From Sporobolomyces roseus (Eukaryota > Basidiomycota > Microbotryomycetes > Sporidiobolales > Sporidiobolaceae): a stretch of DNA of 64,000 nt. Position numbers and translations under genes: made by a program. The notes under the pieces were generated by a model. That model was not told where the DNA came from. It searched no databases and saw nothing but the letters and a program-made list of their open reading frames with translations. The number at the start of each line of letters is the position of its first letter. Position 1 is the stretch's first letter. The stretch spans positions 372,001-436,000 of the forward strand of contig JADILM010000006.1 of assembly GCA_016617785.1 (NCBI GenBank), in the 5' to 3' direction. This document shows, piece after piece, positions 1 to 12,138 of the stretch.

Positions 1-1088
1 AGCCATTGCATGGGTGATCTTGAGAGGAGGTCCGTTAGGATCGTCCGGATCTATGAATCGAAGAGAGTTCTGGTCAGCAGCGACAAGAGAAACGAGAAAA
101 TGAGAGAAACGAGAGCTAACCAAGGTATCCCTTCTCGCCCCATTTAGCCATGATTTGTCGATTCAAATCTCCACGAGCCGCTGCGTGATTGTTGACTTTA
201 GCCAATTTGGCTTTCTATCTCGAGAAAACGCACAAAGTCAGCTAAGGCGAAGAGTAAAAGAAGGAGTCGACGAACCTTCGAATCCCTGAATGCTCCCTTC
301 TTCTTCCTCTTTCCTCCAGTCTGTCCCTCTTCGTCATCATCATCATCCTCTTCCTCAGGTTCGCCCGCATCATCCTCATCCTACGAAAAAGGAGATCAGC
401 CGAAGTCAGCAGATACAGGAGAAAGTGACTTACCCCATTGATCTTCCATTGTTTCATGACAGTATCCTTGATTACGATCGAGATTGAGTTGGCTTGTAAA
501 GTAGTCGTCGCTTTGGTGCGGTAAGATTTGATGTCTTGTAGGAAAGTAGCGAATTCATTCTCATTTTCGCATCGGGTAAGATCCAACCTGCATGGGAAGC
601 AAAGTCAGCGAGCTCGAAGGGAGAGAGCAATATTTGCCAACGCACGAAGACTTCGTTTCAGCGTAATCGAATGGCAAAGGTTCCTCCTCATCAACTGTAT
701 CATCGCTAAGTGAGAAAGAGAAATCAGCAAGGAAGGGGAAGAGAGGGCTGCGAGGGGTGTGCTCACTATCGCAAAGCTTTATACACTTTTCCTAACTTGT
801 GTGCACCTATGATAGCCTTGATGAAGGCATCGTAGACTTCATCCACCTCTTTATCATCATCAAAACAGTAATTCGTGATCTTTTTCGTAACTTTATCAAC
901 TCCTTTCCCGCTTGTCTTGTTTGTATGATATACAATGGAGACGGTGTCTATAGGGAGCACCCCGTCAGCGTTGTTCGGGTTGTGAGATGAGCAAGGAACG
1001 AGGACTTACATTCCCTCTTGTTCTCCTCAAGTTCGGGTTCAGAATCAGAAGCGGCAGAAACTTGTTTCTTCTTGCCCTTTCCAGGCAT
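1..1088 (-). CDS. Unrecognised acidic, probably nuclear protein (partial or ends at the edge)
   Basis: I do not recognise this protein. Start ATG is at 1088. Exons that splice in phase are 1010-1088, 767-947, 646-705, 434-587, 276-380 and 121-180, each with GT..AG ends on the minus strand. The N-terminus is basic (MPGKGKKKQ) and followed by an acidic Ser/Glu patch. A folded-looking part of about 110 residues follows, then an Asp/Glu run, a KRKK basic cluster and a segment containing AKWGEKGYL. The last exon is ambiguous. Direct splicing to 69 gives a short tail stopping at 35. The better-looking frame in 1-69 (PDDPNGPPLKITHAMA) runs off the window but is out of phase with the preceding exon. 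Either the end is a short tail, or a splice site or base is unusual. The acidic and basic patches suggest a nuclear protein; function is unknown. Confidence 0.55.
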
Positions 1089-1582
1089 CTTGACGGTGAG
1101 AAAGAGTTGAAGCAGCGTCCATGGGAGAGAGAGAAGAGAGGAAAGAGGGAAAAAAGTGGAGCTGTTGAAATCATCATCACTCAACTCTCTCGGAATGGAA
1201 CAGGAATAGTATGGCTCGATAGAGCTAATTCAGGGCTTTCTAATGACACCACTCTCGAGCCGAACCGAGATGATGCTGAACTGTCAGAGTGGGAAGAAGT
1301 GTTCACCAAAAAAATCTAGGAAATTCTACGATTCCATCCGGTTTTGCAAATAGCTGTAAGTTTCCCACCTTTCGCTCCTTCATCGCTATAGAGCACATTC
1401 AACCTGCCAGGTACATAGTCATAGTCCATAAGACTTGTATATACCAGCGCCGCCCTAATCAGCAGCTTCATTGCTCTACAAACGCGGTCTTCCTCGAAGA
1501 TCCTGATCTCCCCGCCCTCACAACACTCTTACACTCGAAGTGAAGCTATCAAAGCGTTGCAGCAACACGATACAGTCTAGGT
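1089..1582. promoter_or_regulatory. Divergent intergenic region
   Basis: This 494-nt region separates the minus-strand acidic gene from the plus-strand PWWP gene and should hold both promoters and 5' leaders. I saw no repeat, RNA gene or convincing ORF; the short frames here lack codon-like content. Confidence 0.4.
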
Positions 1583-4500
1583 ATGGAGAAGGAAACGGCG
1601 GCAATGGATTCAATCGAGAGTGAGAAGGACTCGGATGTTACGTCGAAAATGGGTTCAAACGAGGGAGAGAACGCGTTGGAGGTAGGGAATCAGGACGTAG
1701 AGGTCACTGAGAAGGCTACTGAGGTATTGGAGACGCGTCAAACGGGCGAGGTAGCCCGAAACGACAACGAGACCCTTTCGCACGAGAAGCCTCCTCTGGC
1801 CGACGACACTACAACCAACTACATCAATACGACCCCTTTCGCTCTCCCTGGATCTCAAGATACTCTCACTCTACCACCCGCCGCTCAGCCTCGCCGAACT
1901 TCTACTCCTCCTCGACGATCAAAATCTTGCGCAAACCCCACCTCTCCCTCCTCTGCAGACGACACCATCACCCATACTACTCGACAATTACCTCACGCTC
2001 GTCCAAACTCGACCCTAACTTCTCCCGTCTACCTATCATTCGAAGAGATTGATGATGACGGATCAGAGGATTCGCTAATGATGAAACCTCTCGACTCTTC
2101 CGCGACCAAATCTACGACTGGAGGAGGAGAGTATCGATCCAGAAGTACCTCTGCCGATCCGAAAGCCAGAGGAGATGCATCCGAGAGCTCGCCGTCTCGA
2201 GTTCGTCACGAATCCGATTCTCCCCTTCTGGACCTCGAGATTGGCTCAGGTAGCAACCTCAATTCGACCAGCAAGCAGACCACTCGCAAAAACAAGACGT
2301 CGAATGCCTCTCGCTCCAGCAAAAGATCAACGTCAGTCGCCTCGCAATCGGAAAGGGAGGATGAGGAGGATTCGGCAGACGAGATGGATCTCCTCGCCGA
2401 GACGAGACGAAGAAAGCAACGTAACAAGCGCCGATCGTCTTTCCTTCATGTCGACGTACCTCCCGCTTCATCGTCTCGCAACTCTTCGACAACAGAATCG
2501 AAAAGATCGAGTCAACAACCAGCTTCTCCTCGCCTCTCACCGACAGTCACGATACGACAACGATCACCTGAAGAAGCGTTCAGCGGCTTGATGGAGTTTG
2601 GCGGTGATGGTAATGTCGGAGTCGGAAAGAAACGAAGGAAAAGGGAGCCTCACGGGTTTGAGATCTCGATTGAGGATGAGAAGTCAAGATCTCCTGTAAG
2701 TCTCATCTCAATCGCTCGTACACTTATCGTAGACCTCTTTACTGATCTGCTTGCCATCCAGTCGCCCCGTCGATCCCCCGTTCCTTCGGAAACCCACACG
2801 CAATCATCTCGAAAATCGCATTCCGTATCTCCTCCTCCTCCTCCATCTATTCCTCTCCCGACCCAGAGTACGCTGCCTCATCCACTCTCCGAACTCGCCT
2901 TCGATGCAGCAACGCAAGAAACCGTCGTCCACTCTTCACCTCTCTCGTCTGTTCCCGCTTCGACTCAACCTCATCCCGAATCCTCCCCTTCTCAACCGAT
3001 CACCGCCAAACGTCCTCTCGCACCAAACGAATCAGAGATCGATGATGAAGCCTCGGCGACCCCTAACACCGACATATCCTCGCCGAAGAAGAAAGCACGA
3101 GTTCCGAAAGTCACGGTCAAAGAGATGAACCCTCCCCCTGTTCCATCTTCATCTTCGACAGCTACCAAGATCACTCGCAAACCAGTATCGAAGGCGAGAG
3201 CGAAGAAGAAGGAAGTTGAGAGTGAACCTGTCGTTGTAGAGGAGGAGAAACGGGAGGAGGAGAATCAAGCGGATATCGGGAATGGATGGGCAGTGAGACC
3301 GAAGAGAAAGAAGAGTAGTGGGAAGCAGAATATGCGGGAAGATACTTCGGATGAAGGGGAGGATTCTGAATCGAGCGAAGAATCAGAGGAGGAAATCGAT
3401 AGGGATGTTTATTCGTCACCTGCGAAGAAGAGGAGGGCGACGGTGGTGAAGAAGGTGAAACCTACGAAAGCGTCACCGCGAGCTACGACTGTAGGGAAGG
3501 GGAAGAAGAAGGACGTGTTCAAACCTGAGTCACGATCGAAAGGTAAGGGGAAAGGAAAAGCGAAGGCAACTTCCGATGACGACGAGGACTTGCGTAAGCT
3601 ACTCTCGCTCGCTGATACTTATTGAGGCAGTAGATGGGTGCTGACGCTCGACTTGATCTTCAGCTGCTCCGTCGTCTTCTCCTCACAAAACCTCTCTTCG
3701 ACCCGCAAGTAGTTTCATGTTGCAACTCAGTCAAGCACAGCCTTCGACTCGGGAAACAGCAGCTCAACGGGAGAAAGGTTGGGATGTGAGGACTTTCGAT
3801 GATTATATTTGGGTTCACGTCGAGGAAGAAGAGGGGAAAGGAGGCTTTTGGTGGCCTGGACGAGTGAGTTCTCTCTCAACTCACCTGCTCAGCGTTCGTG
3901 GTACTGATCGAGACGAACCTTCACAGATCACGAATGTGCTGCGATCTGAACGTCCTCTCCTCGTGGAGCTCTTCGTCGATCCTGATCGTTCTGTCATCGA
4001 CAACTCGTGAGTACAGCTATCTTCACATATTCAGGCTCTCGCTGACGATTCGTTCGCGCGAAAGACCTACTCCTATCATCTCGATCGACGAGCCTTCGCC
4101 AGACAATCTGCTCCAGTTCCGATCTCGTTCGGAACCCTCGAAAATGCGCTTCACGAAAGAGACCTTCCGAGACTCGACAGCATCTTCAGCATCCGCGATT
4201 CCCGACGCTGCGTTCGACGCCGTCATCGAAGATACCCTCAAGCTTGAGAGGTCGTTCGGTTCGGACGACAGTTCCGACGGTTTGCCCGATCCCTCGCGGA
4301 TTGGTACCTCTCAACGATCAAAGAAGAGCTCGCACGGCAAACGACGAGCTTCGAGTGATAGGGAGAGTCAAGATGAGGAAGATGCAGCGAAGTCGTCAGA
4401 ATCGGAGGAGGAATTGATGAAAGAAGATGAGGAGATTGACAAGTTCGTTTCGACCATTCCGACCCTCTCCTCTCGCTACCTCATAGATCTGACAGATCTG

Positions 4501-5449
4501 ATTATGCACTCTAGGTACCCCTTCTACTGTCTTGCCAAGGTGAAAGGTCGATGGTGGCCTGCAACTTGCGTCGGAGCAGCATCGAATGGTACCAACGGCA
4601 ATAAACGAGGTTCGAAAGCAGTCAAAAAGTTCAAGATCGAATACTCGGACGGCTCAAAGGGCGACCTGGCTCGCAGTTCCCTTCTCCTCCTTCGGCAACG
4701 CCAATTCCAAACCGTTCGAGTGAGTGAGAATCCCTTTCCTCGAACAGGATTGATTCTCGTATTGACGCATGCAGCTCCCCTTTCCCCTGCTCACTTATAG
4801 ATTGAGGAGTATGAGATCCCGATCATCCCAGGCTATCTCGAGAGAGCCATCAAATTCATTAAATACCTCTGTTCCAACGTTCTCCAACGACTTCTAGACG
4901 AAACCTACCCTCCTGCTCAATTCCGCAACGATAGCTTTTACGCTGGAGGATCCGACCGGGAGACTCTAGCTAAATCAGCAGTCTACGGAGAGCTCAACGA
5001 GGAACAAACCGAAGCGATCTCCGATACGATTCTCGAATGGCTCCGTCCCAAAACGGGAGAGCGACCTACGGGATCTCCTCGCTACGAAGCACTTACCGAA
5101 TCCGACAGAGTCACCTACCTTGCCGATGTCTTACTTCCCGTCGCCGTCATCCTGAACTACGTCGATGATCGTTTCGATGATGAAGTGAATATAGAAGTAA
5201 AGGCAAGAGAAGCTCTTGAGGAGAAGGGGGTCGAGGCGCCGAGTAACGATGAAGTCGAGATGGAGGTTTACGGCATTGCGTACAAAGAGCTGAATTCTCG
5301 TTCCGCTGCAAAAGCCAGTAAGTCGACCCATTTCACCTCATCATCTCTCCTTTTGACCTTACTCAACCTCAATTTGTGCAGTCGCTTCATTCAGACAAGG
5401 TCGCAAAGTCGCTGTAGATTCGAAAGCCAGCAAGAAGAAGAGGAAGTAG
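1583..5449 (+). CDS. Large two-PWWP chromatin-type protein
   Basis: Exons 1583-2695, 2762-3593, 3664-3863, 3927-4006, 4035-4442, 4515-4719, 4801-5317 and 5382-5449 join in frame to about 1,140 residues. Residues 1-650 are low-complexity, rich in Ser/Pro/Glu/Lys, with several KKK/KRK clusters that look like nuclear localisation signals. A PWWP-type module follows (YIWVHVEEEEGKGGFWWPGR near residue 690). After an acidic linker there is a second PWWP/Tudor-like module (CLAKVKGRWWPATC near 870). A helical C-terminal domain of about 170 residues (4801-5317) ends in a Lys/Arg tail. PWWP domains bind methylated histone tails and DNA, so a chromatin role in the nucleus is inferred. The intron at 3594-3663 is decisive: without it the reading stops at 3625 and the protein would look like two genes. 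Two introns (2696-2761, 4443-4514) are multiples of three and open. Confidence 0.8.
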
Positions 5450-5553
5450 TGAATCTTCGATGTGTGCAGTTTTTCTATCTTGCGAACTCAGCCCTTGATA
5501 TTACACCAAATAAGAATAACGACAGTCTATATGCGAGAGAGAGAGGACGGTAT

Positions 5554-8500
5554 CTAAGAGTCACTGGTATCGCCGTTGTCTTCGATATCGGTCGTGGGAT
5601 TCGTCGACGGCGGGATCGAAACGAAAAGCGAATCGAAATCATCGCTCGAGATGCCGCCTGTTGCTCGAGAGCGCAGAGTCAGCTCTACACGGTCCCCAAG
5701 AGTACGATGAGAACTCGCCGATAATGCCAAAGAGAGTCTGGAAAGCTCGACCGATTTTATCCAATTCGGAAATAATGTCCTGCGAAATTCAAGCGAAGTA
5801 TCAGACACTGTCACAGGATCGAGAAGCGCTGGGCTCACCTTCATTGCCAGAACATAAGCGAGGTAGAGAAGAGAGTCACTACCTCCACGAACGAGTCGGC
5901 GTTGAACAACTTCGAGTTGTTGCAGCTTCGAGACCAACCTCTGTCGAGCTTCAGCCGCCGGCGGAAGGAAAGGTGGAAGTGGCGATTTGAGAGACACTGC
6001 ACTCGCGAGAAGTGAAAGGTAAAGTACGACGTTTCCGACCTGCGAGAGTGAAGAGATTAGCTGCTGACTTAGACGAGGACAGAGTCATTAGTCTCACCAT
6101 TTCGCGCCTCTCATTGTTGACTGGGATGACAAAGTCACGGCGAACGCTCGCGAACCATTGCTCACGATTGGTCATGCGAGCGACAGCAGTGAAGGTGTCG
6201 AGAATCGTTTGACATGAGACGAGAATTTGACGATAAGCGGCAACGGGAAAAGGGCCCTTGAGTCGGGGTTCATGAGGAGTAGCAGCGAGTAGACCGGAAA
6301 CCTGAAAGAGACCGCAATCAGCTACGGTCGAAGACTCGTGAACGAAAGAAACGGGCTCACTCGGATGAGAGTCATTTGGAGCTGAACCTCCATCGAAACG
6401 AAATCTGCCTCGGCATTTGAAAGTTCCGCTCGAGCTTGTGCATCCAGAAGAGATGTTCTTTCATGCGGCTCGTCGTAGGAGGTCGAGATCTTTGAGAGCG
6501 AGGGCGGAGGAGCTGAGTAAGTTCGAACGAGACGTTCGTAAAGGTAAGATGTATTGATGAAGAACCTATGAAGTCGACTCGTCAGCCAGCAAGTGATTAG
6601 AGGATCTCGATGAGGTGAGCTCACTCTGCAAGTCCTTTGCGAAGTTCTCGTCGTGCTTCGTAGGGCCACACCCAGCTAGTGACGAATAAGCCGTACACTA
6701 CTCCGAACGCGACAGCGATCGATCGATGGAAAGCGATCGAGACGATTGGAACGTCATGCTCACGAAGATTGAAAGCGTAGAGAACCGTAAGATTGTAAGT
6801 TAAGAGGACGAAGCGAGATGCGGGTGCGAATTGAGGCTTGACGATTGCGACGTAAAAATTGGGAGCGGAGAAGAGAGCGCCGAGGAGTGGTAGAGTATAA
6901 GGATTCTCGGGGAACGCCGACTATCGAGTGGGAGGACTGATCAGTACATTTTTAGGAGGGTAAAGAGAGAGAAATCCTCACGTAGAAAGCGACTGCAACT
7001 GCAGCGCCGAGGCCAGTACCGAGAACTCGACCGACTGCCAGGAAGTTCGTCGCACCTAGGGAAGGAGCCATGATAACGACGTCTTCAACAGGAGAAGTAG
7101 GTCAGTTTCGAAGATGCAGAGTCGGATGTGATCGAGACCGCTCACAAGAGATCAAACTCCATTCTCCTCGCCAAATCAGCCACAGAGGTCGAAGCGAAGG
7201 AATGAATGCTGGAGAGGCGAGAACGGCAGCTCCACCACCAGTCTTGATAGCGAAGAGAGTGTTTGGTTGTCGGAGGTAGGATCCTGTTCTCCAGAATAGG
7301 AGCTTGAGTCGAGCTGAGAATGCGAGGTCTTGCGAATCCGAGAGGTGAGAGGTAACAGCTCCGTCGACAACTTCAGGGAAGACGAAGGTTCTTCGCTTCT
7401 CGTGGGCTGGTCTCAAAGCTCGAGCTAGGGAGAAGAAGGAGCAAGAAGTGTGAGACTGGGCATACAGAAACGAGAAGAGGAGTGCTTACCGAATTGATGT
7501 CGAACAGTAGCATTCTTCGGACTTTCCGAAGTGCCGACTGGAGAACCTCGCTTCAAGGAAAGCATCCTGACGATCGTCGTCAAGAATCCCCATTTCCTCC
7601 TCAACGCAAGCTGCTGTCTTGCAACCGCTTCTTCAGTCGAGCGAAGCTGAACGAAAACGTCGACGAGCTGCAAGAGTTCTGCAGACCACTCCTCTAGATT
7701 GAAGCAAAAGTGATAGATCCGGAAGAGGTTGTCGCTAGGAGTCTCGGATTCGACACTGTTTGAGTCGGCGAAGGGATCGGAATCGAGTAGATCGACGTCT
7801 CCATAGACTGTTTCTGAGGGAAGTGAACGGTATAAGATCTTGACAGCTCGAGAGTGCTCCCTTTTGAACAGGATCAGACTTTGCTCGAGTTCCGTTCGAA
7901 GGTGTAAGAGCGATTCGGCGGGCAGAGAAGCAGATTCTTCGTGTTCGTGCTTGAGCGCTTCTCGGGTTGTTCGACCAGCATGGGTTCTGATGAAGGAAGT
8001 TCGGAGGAAAGAGAGCGCTTGTTTGCTCGTGTGCTGTGACGGCGAACGAGTTCAGCGATCTGTCGCTCGGAGAATAGAGAATGAACGGGAATCTCACGGT
8101 AAGCTGACGAAGACTTGGACCCGCTCTTTCGCGGAACTTCTCGAGAACTAACCTCTCATTCTCGTACTTCTCGACATCTAGACCGGTCCCTTTCGTTTCT
8201 CCATCCTGCTCGCGTTGAGCTTTGAGTATATCCCACTGCAATGAGCAGCCTGCCCGCATCCCCGTCAATCCTTGAGCTAATCTAGTCATGCTTGAAACGG
8301 CTGCGTCGTATTGTTTCGTTGTTCCGGACATTCGAGAATCGAAGATCTCGTACTTGGCTTGCGAGAGGGAAGACTTGAGAGTTGTGAAGGCTGCTTGATG
8401 GGCATCGATAGCTTTCTGCAAGGTTTGCGGTCGAGTCGAGATATCACTGTAGCACAGCGGCGTTGAGCACGTCCAGGCGAGAGAAGCAGTCGTTGATCAC

Positions 8501-10246
8501 TCACTCGAGGAGGAACGTCTTCGTCAACATGTCGACAAGGGTTGAGAACGAAGTGAGCGTGCGATTGAGGTCGGTTCTGACAAGCTACTAGTGATCAATT
8601 CGGTCTCTAATGCAAATACAGCTGGAGATATGCGTGACTCACTGTAGCTTGCTCGTCGCGCTCTGAGGCCAGACGAGTAGGCAGACCAGGTTCGAGATGA
8701 AACTTCCGATCCCGCAAATCAGCAGGACTTGGAGAATTACCTGAATGTTGAATCTCCCTTCGTGATAGGCTCCCTCTTTCGTGATGCTGTCATAGCGGAA
8801 GACTGGTAAGGAACGTCATCAACGAGTGAACAAGGGAAAAAAGCTCACATCGGAGAGCAGACGAGCGAAACGAGAGAACAAGCTGTCGAGACGGTTGGCT
8901 TCGCAAACTTGACCTTCATGTACACCATCAATCCATATCCTCCACCGAGCCAGACGAAGAGAACCAAGAAGTGACCGAGTCGCTGAAAGTAGCCAGAATT
9001 GTCAGCTGGAGAAGGAGCATCAGAGCAGTAGAGTGGAGACTTACGAGCAGGTCAAGACGCTCGCACAGCATCGAGAAAGCCATCGAGCTCGTTGTGAGCG
9101 CCACAGCGTAGACAGCTCCGAAAGCGAGATAGATATTGACTTCGAAGATTCCACCTGATCAATTTCGCACGTTTTGTCAGATTGCGTCCGTCCATCTCAT
9201 GGGGGAGCGTGGCTCACCGATTGTACGAGACGGCATGAAGTATATGGCTGTCGTAGCGATAGCGTGTGCGTTCCGAACAGGTCCATCCACGTCCCAAGGA
9301 GCTCCAACGAAATCGCTGAGAACCGGAATGAACGTGAACAACGAGGCGATGAAGTAAGCCAAGACGCATTTGAGGACGTTCTTGGCGGTGATAGAGAGAG
9401 GGAAGAGTCGAGCTACGGTTCGATCGTAGAGAGAAGGGGTTCGAAGGTGGGAAGAAGATCGAGGTTTGCGAAGAAGCGGTTTGTCCAATTCTTCTTCATT
9501 ATCGCTATCTGAATCGTCTTCTGACGTCGAAGTTCCGTGTCCATCGTCCTTGTTTGAGGAGACCTCGTCGACATCGCCATTCGCAGGCATTCCTCCTTCG
9601 CTATCTCCCTCCATTTGATCCGTCGTCGAATAGCTTTCCGGCTCTTCTGCGAGAGTCTCCGTTTGTGTAACTGATGCAACCCTTTGTCGCTTCCTCCTTG
9701 TCACCTCATTAACTACATCGCTCATCTTTACAGTCGTCGTTCTCGAACGAGTTTCGTTCCTGTTCGCCGCTCCGACGGTTCCAACATCCTTTGGTTTCTT
9801 CAATACTGCCGCCGACAGTACTCCCCAGCTGTTCGGATCTCCCTGTCGAGCAACAGCTTCTGTCGGATCTTCGTATCTTCCACTGTCCCATCGATTGCGA
9901 TAATTCGACTGTGCGCGTTCCTCCTCTCCCGCTGATCCTCGGTTGACTCGCTGTCGAAGGCGCGCTGGTAGATGAGAAGGGTTTGAAGATGGCGCAGGTG
10001 CAGAGGAGGAGAGTGCTGGGAGGCTACGTTGATGGTTCAGGAGGGTAGTCGAGGAGCCGGATTGATGAGGTGAGGAGCGAGGACTCGCTTGTGCCGACCT
10101 AGGGAAAGTCGCATAGCTGTTTAATGAAGCCAGCTTGTTGACTAGCGGTCTTTTATCGTCTTGATCGGATCGGAAAGTGAGGGGAAGTTGAGAGAAAACT
10201 TGAGGCGACTTTCTGCTTCTTACGCTTCACCGAGAGTATCGAACAT
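5554..10246 (-). CDS. BRE4/DUF2421-type multi-pass membrane protein
   Basis: A many-exon gene of roughly 1,100 residues. The 5' end was traced as 10224-10246, 9218-10116, 9045-9154 and about 8850-8966; the last exon runs from about 5990 to the stop at 5554. The ATG at 10246 with a 107-nt first intron is the only start found in frame, because the second exon has no ATG. After a Ser/Pro- and acid-rich N-terminus comes a hydrophobic block (LAYFIASLFTFIPVLS, then GPVRNAHAIATTAIYFMPS), typical of the fungal putative ER transporter N-terminal family. A second hydrophobic half at about 6660-7060 includes AIAVAFGVVYGLFVTSWVWP. A downstream part with LLAATPHEPRLKGPFP resembles DUF2421. The family includes yeast Bre4, linked to brefeldin A sensitivity, and is related in layout to FUSC/aromatic-acid exporters. 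Internal exon limits are approximate. Confidence 0.75.
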
Positions 10247-10521
10247 CCACTCAGAGATCAATATCCATAGCTAACAGCCTCACACAGTCGCAAGAGCGAC
10301 GAACCGCTTCCTCCGAACTCTCCTCGCTCCTCTCCCGCTTCGAACTCGTCAGGGTCTCTCTCTTCTCCTGGCTCTGCTCCTGAGCTACTAGATCTACACT
10401 CCCGAGCTCCTACAGGCTCTACAAGCTCGTTTAGAGCAACGAACTGCTCCGCGGAAGAGATCGGATCAAAATTGGCGTCGTTTTCGCTTTGCTTCGACTC
10501 TTCTCCCTCGATTCATACGCA
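10247..10521. promoter_or_regulatory. Divergent promoter region, possible 5' exon
   Basis: This 275-nt interval lies between two divergent start codons. Most of it (about 10280-10500) is open in one plus-strand frame with a Ser/Pro-rich translation but no ATG and a stop just after the CCCH start. It could be leader sequence or an unassigned 5' exon of the CCCH gene. Confidence 0.35.
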
Positions 10522-11720
10522 ATGAACTATCTCTGGAGCTTCTTACCTGGCTCAGGTGGGTCGGCGCCTATACATGCGCAACCGGGCGACTCGAAACAAC
10601 TCGATGAGGAGCAGGTAAGCAGCCTTTCGCTTTCTCAACTTCCCCTTGCAATTCGACCTCACTTACCCGTACTCGTCTTCTAGCTCCATGAACTGCATGC
10701 GCAATGGCTTAAGCTTCAAGCGAATCATGCGACGGAAGCTGAGGGGTTACTTGCGAGACTGGTCGAAGAGAATCAGGAATTGAAAGTGAAGCTGGAGGAT
10801 ACTGCAAGGGAACTTCGAGATGTCAAAGCGGGACGCAGAGAGGATGAGACCGAGCTGAAGAGACTCAGGGCAACTTTGGAAAGTCTAGGGGGAGGGAAAG
10901 TAAGTGGAGTTTCGGGACTTTTCAGACGTTTCCCTCTTCAGCCGTCGAGTGGTAAGCGCGAGATCGACTACAACAAGGTATGCTTTCGCGTATTCATCTC
11001 CTCGAGCTCGCTGAATGAACACTGCTTTGCTCTCAACAGCCACTTTGGAAGCAGAATCCTCCTCTGTGTCTCGACTACTACCTCGCTCGATGTCTCGACG
11101 AACGCTGTCACTTCTCGCACGCTTATAGTATTCCTCGACCTGTCCTCGACTCGCTCGCCTACGAAGTCTCAAGGACTCCTTGTCCTCTCCTCCTTTCCGG
11201 CGAAGCATGCCTTAAACCTCAGAACTGCTTCTTCGCACACCGATGCCCTCGAGCACGCTGTGATGATAGGTACTGCGCTTTCTCAGCACCTGGAATGCAT
11301 TCAGCTCCCCCTCAAGTCGATTCTCGCCCCCCTGCTCAACGTCCTCCCTTCCCTCCCGTTTCCTCTCCCCTTCGCAAGAACTCTTTCCCAGGAACAACAC
11401 ACCTACAGCGTACCACTTCGCAAAGAACGATCCCTCCCTCTCCTCCCCTTCAAGCGATTCGTCAAAATTCGCTACCTCTCTTCCCAAAACGAGATCATCT
11501 CGCCGACTTGACACCTCTCCCTGCTCGACACCCTCTCTCACCTCCCATCGCTCCCGGTCAAGAGGAAAAGTCGCTGACGGAGCATCTCAGTGATCGAGAG
11601 CTTCAAGCTTTGTTGGAGAAGACGAAACGAGAGGAAAACGAATACGAAAAGGGAATGACAGAGGATCCCTTCTACTCGACTCGGTCGCCCGGGCGTCGTA
11701 AAGGAGGTAAGGTGATCTAG
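10522..11720 (+). CDS. Coiled-coil plus triple CCCH zinc-finger protein
   Basis: Exons 10522-10614, 10684-10899, 10942-10977 and 11040-11720 give 341 residues. After a short N-terminus (MNYLWSFLPGSGG), exon 2 encodes about 70 residues of heptad-like coiled coil. The last exon begins with a zinc-finger block. The first finger is C-x7-C-x4-C-x3-H, in the segment PPLCLDYYLARCLDERCHFS. The second is C-x8-C-x5-C-x3-H (CPLLLSGEACLKPQNCFFAH). A third Cys/His cluster ends in APGMH. A Pro/Ser-rich region and a charged helical tail with EDPFYSTRSPGRR close the protein. The order coiled coil, then CCCH repeats matches a widespread fungal family of CCCH proteins presumed to bind RNA or DNA; the exact role is not established. 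The 42-nt intron at 10900-10941 is short but keeps phase. Confidence 0.8.
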
Positions 11721-12138
11721 TTGAGCGCTATGGTCGTGTCAAGCAGGTAGTTCTTGTAATCTTGAGTCTGCGAAGGAATTGTGAAAATTGCGAATTTTGT
11801 TTCGAAAGCTGAGATACGATAGAGAGTGTACAGTGACTAATAAGAGAGGTGAAGTCGACCTGAAGCGAGAGCGGAAAAAGCGAAGTCATGACGAATAACT
11901 TTGACAGAAAAACTTCGAATTCGCCTACTCTCTGCTTTCCCTCCCTACCCCTTCTCGTGAGTTCAAACCCGCAACTAAGTGAACGTAGAGCTCTTACTGA
12001 TCCACTTGCCCCTCTCTCTACTCGCTATCCGCCCTCCTTCAAACTCGACTCGTCACTTGATCTTTTGCTCTCTCATCCTCGGTCTACTTCTCTCCCTCGC
12101 TCCAATCGCCACCAGCTTTAGCACACCCTTCTCCCATT
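11721..12138. promoter_or_regulatory. Transketolase upstream region
   Basis: A 418-nt interval ending in a pyrimidine-rich leader (about 12000-12138, many TC/CT runs) just before the transketolase ATG, as is common for strongly expressed basidiomycete genes. No other feature was seen. Confidence 0.4.

Noticed and set aside
3626..4010. Separate small PWWP gene starting at 3717
   Set aside because: A GTAAGC donor at 3594 and CAG acceptor at 3663 join it in phase to the upstream reading, so it is treated as part of one gene.
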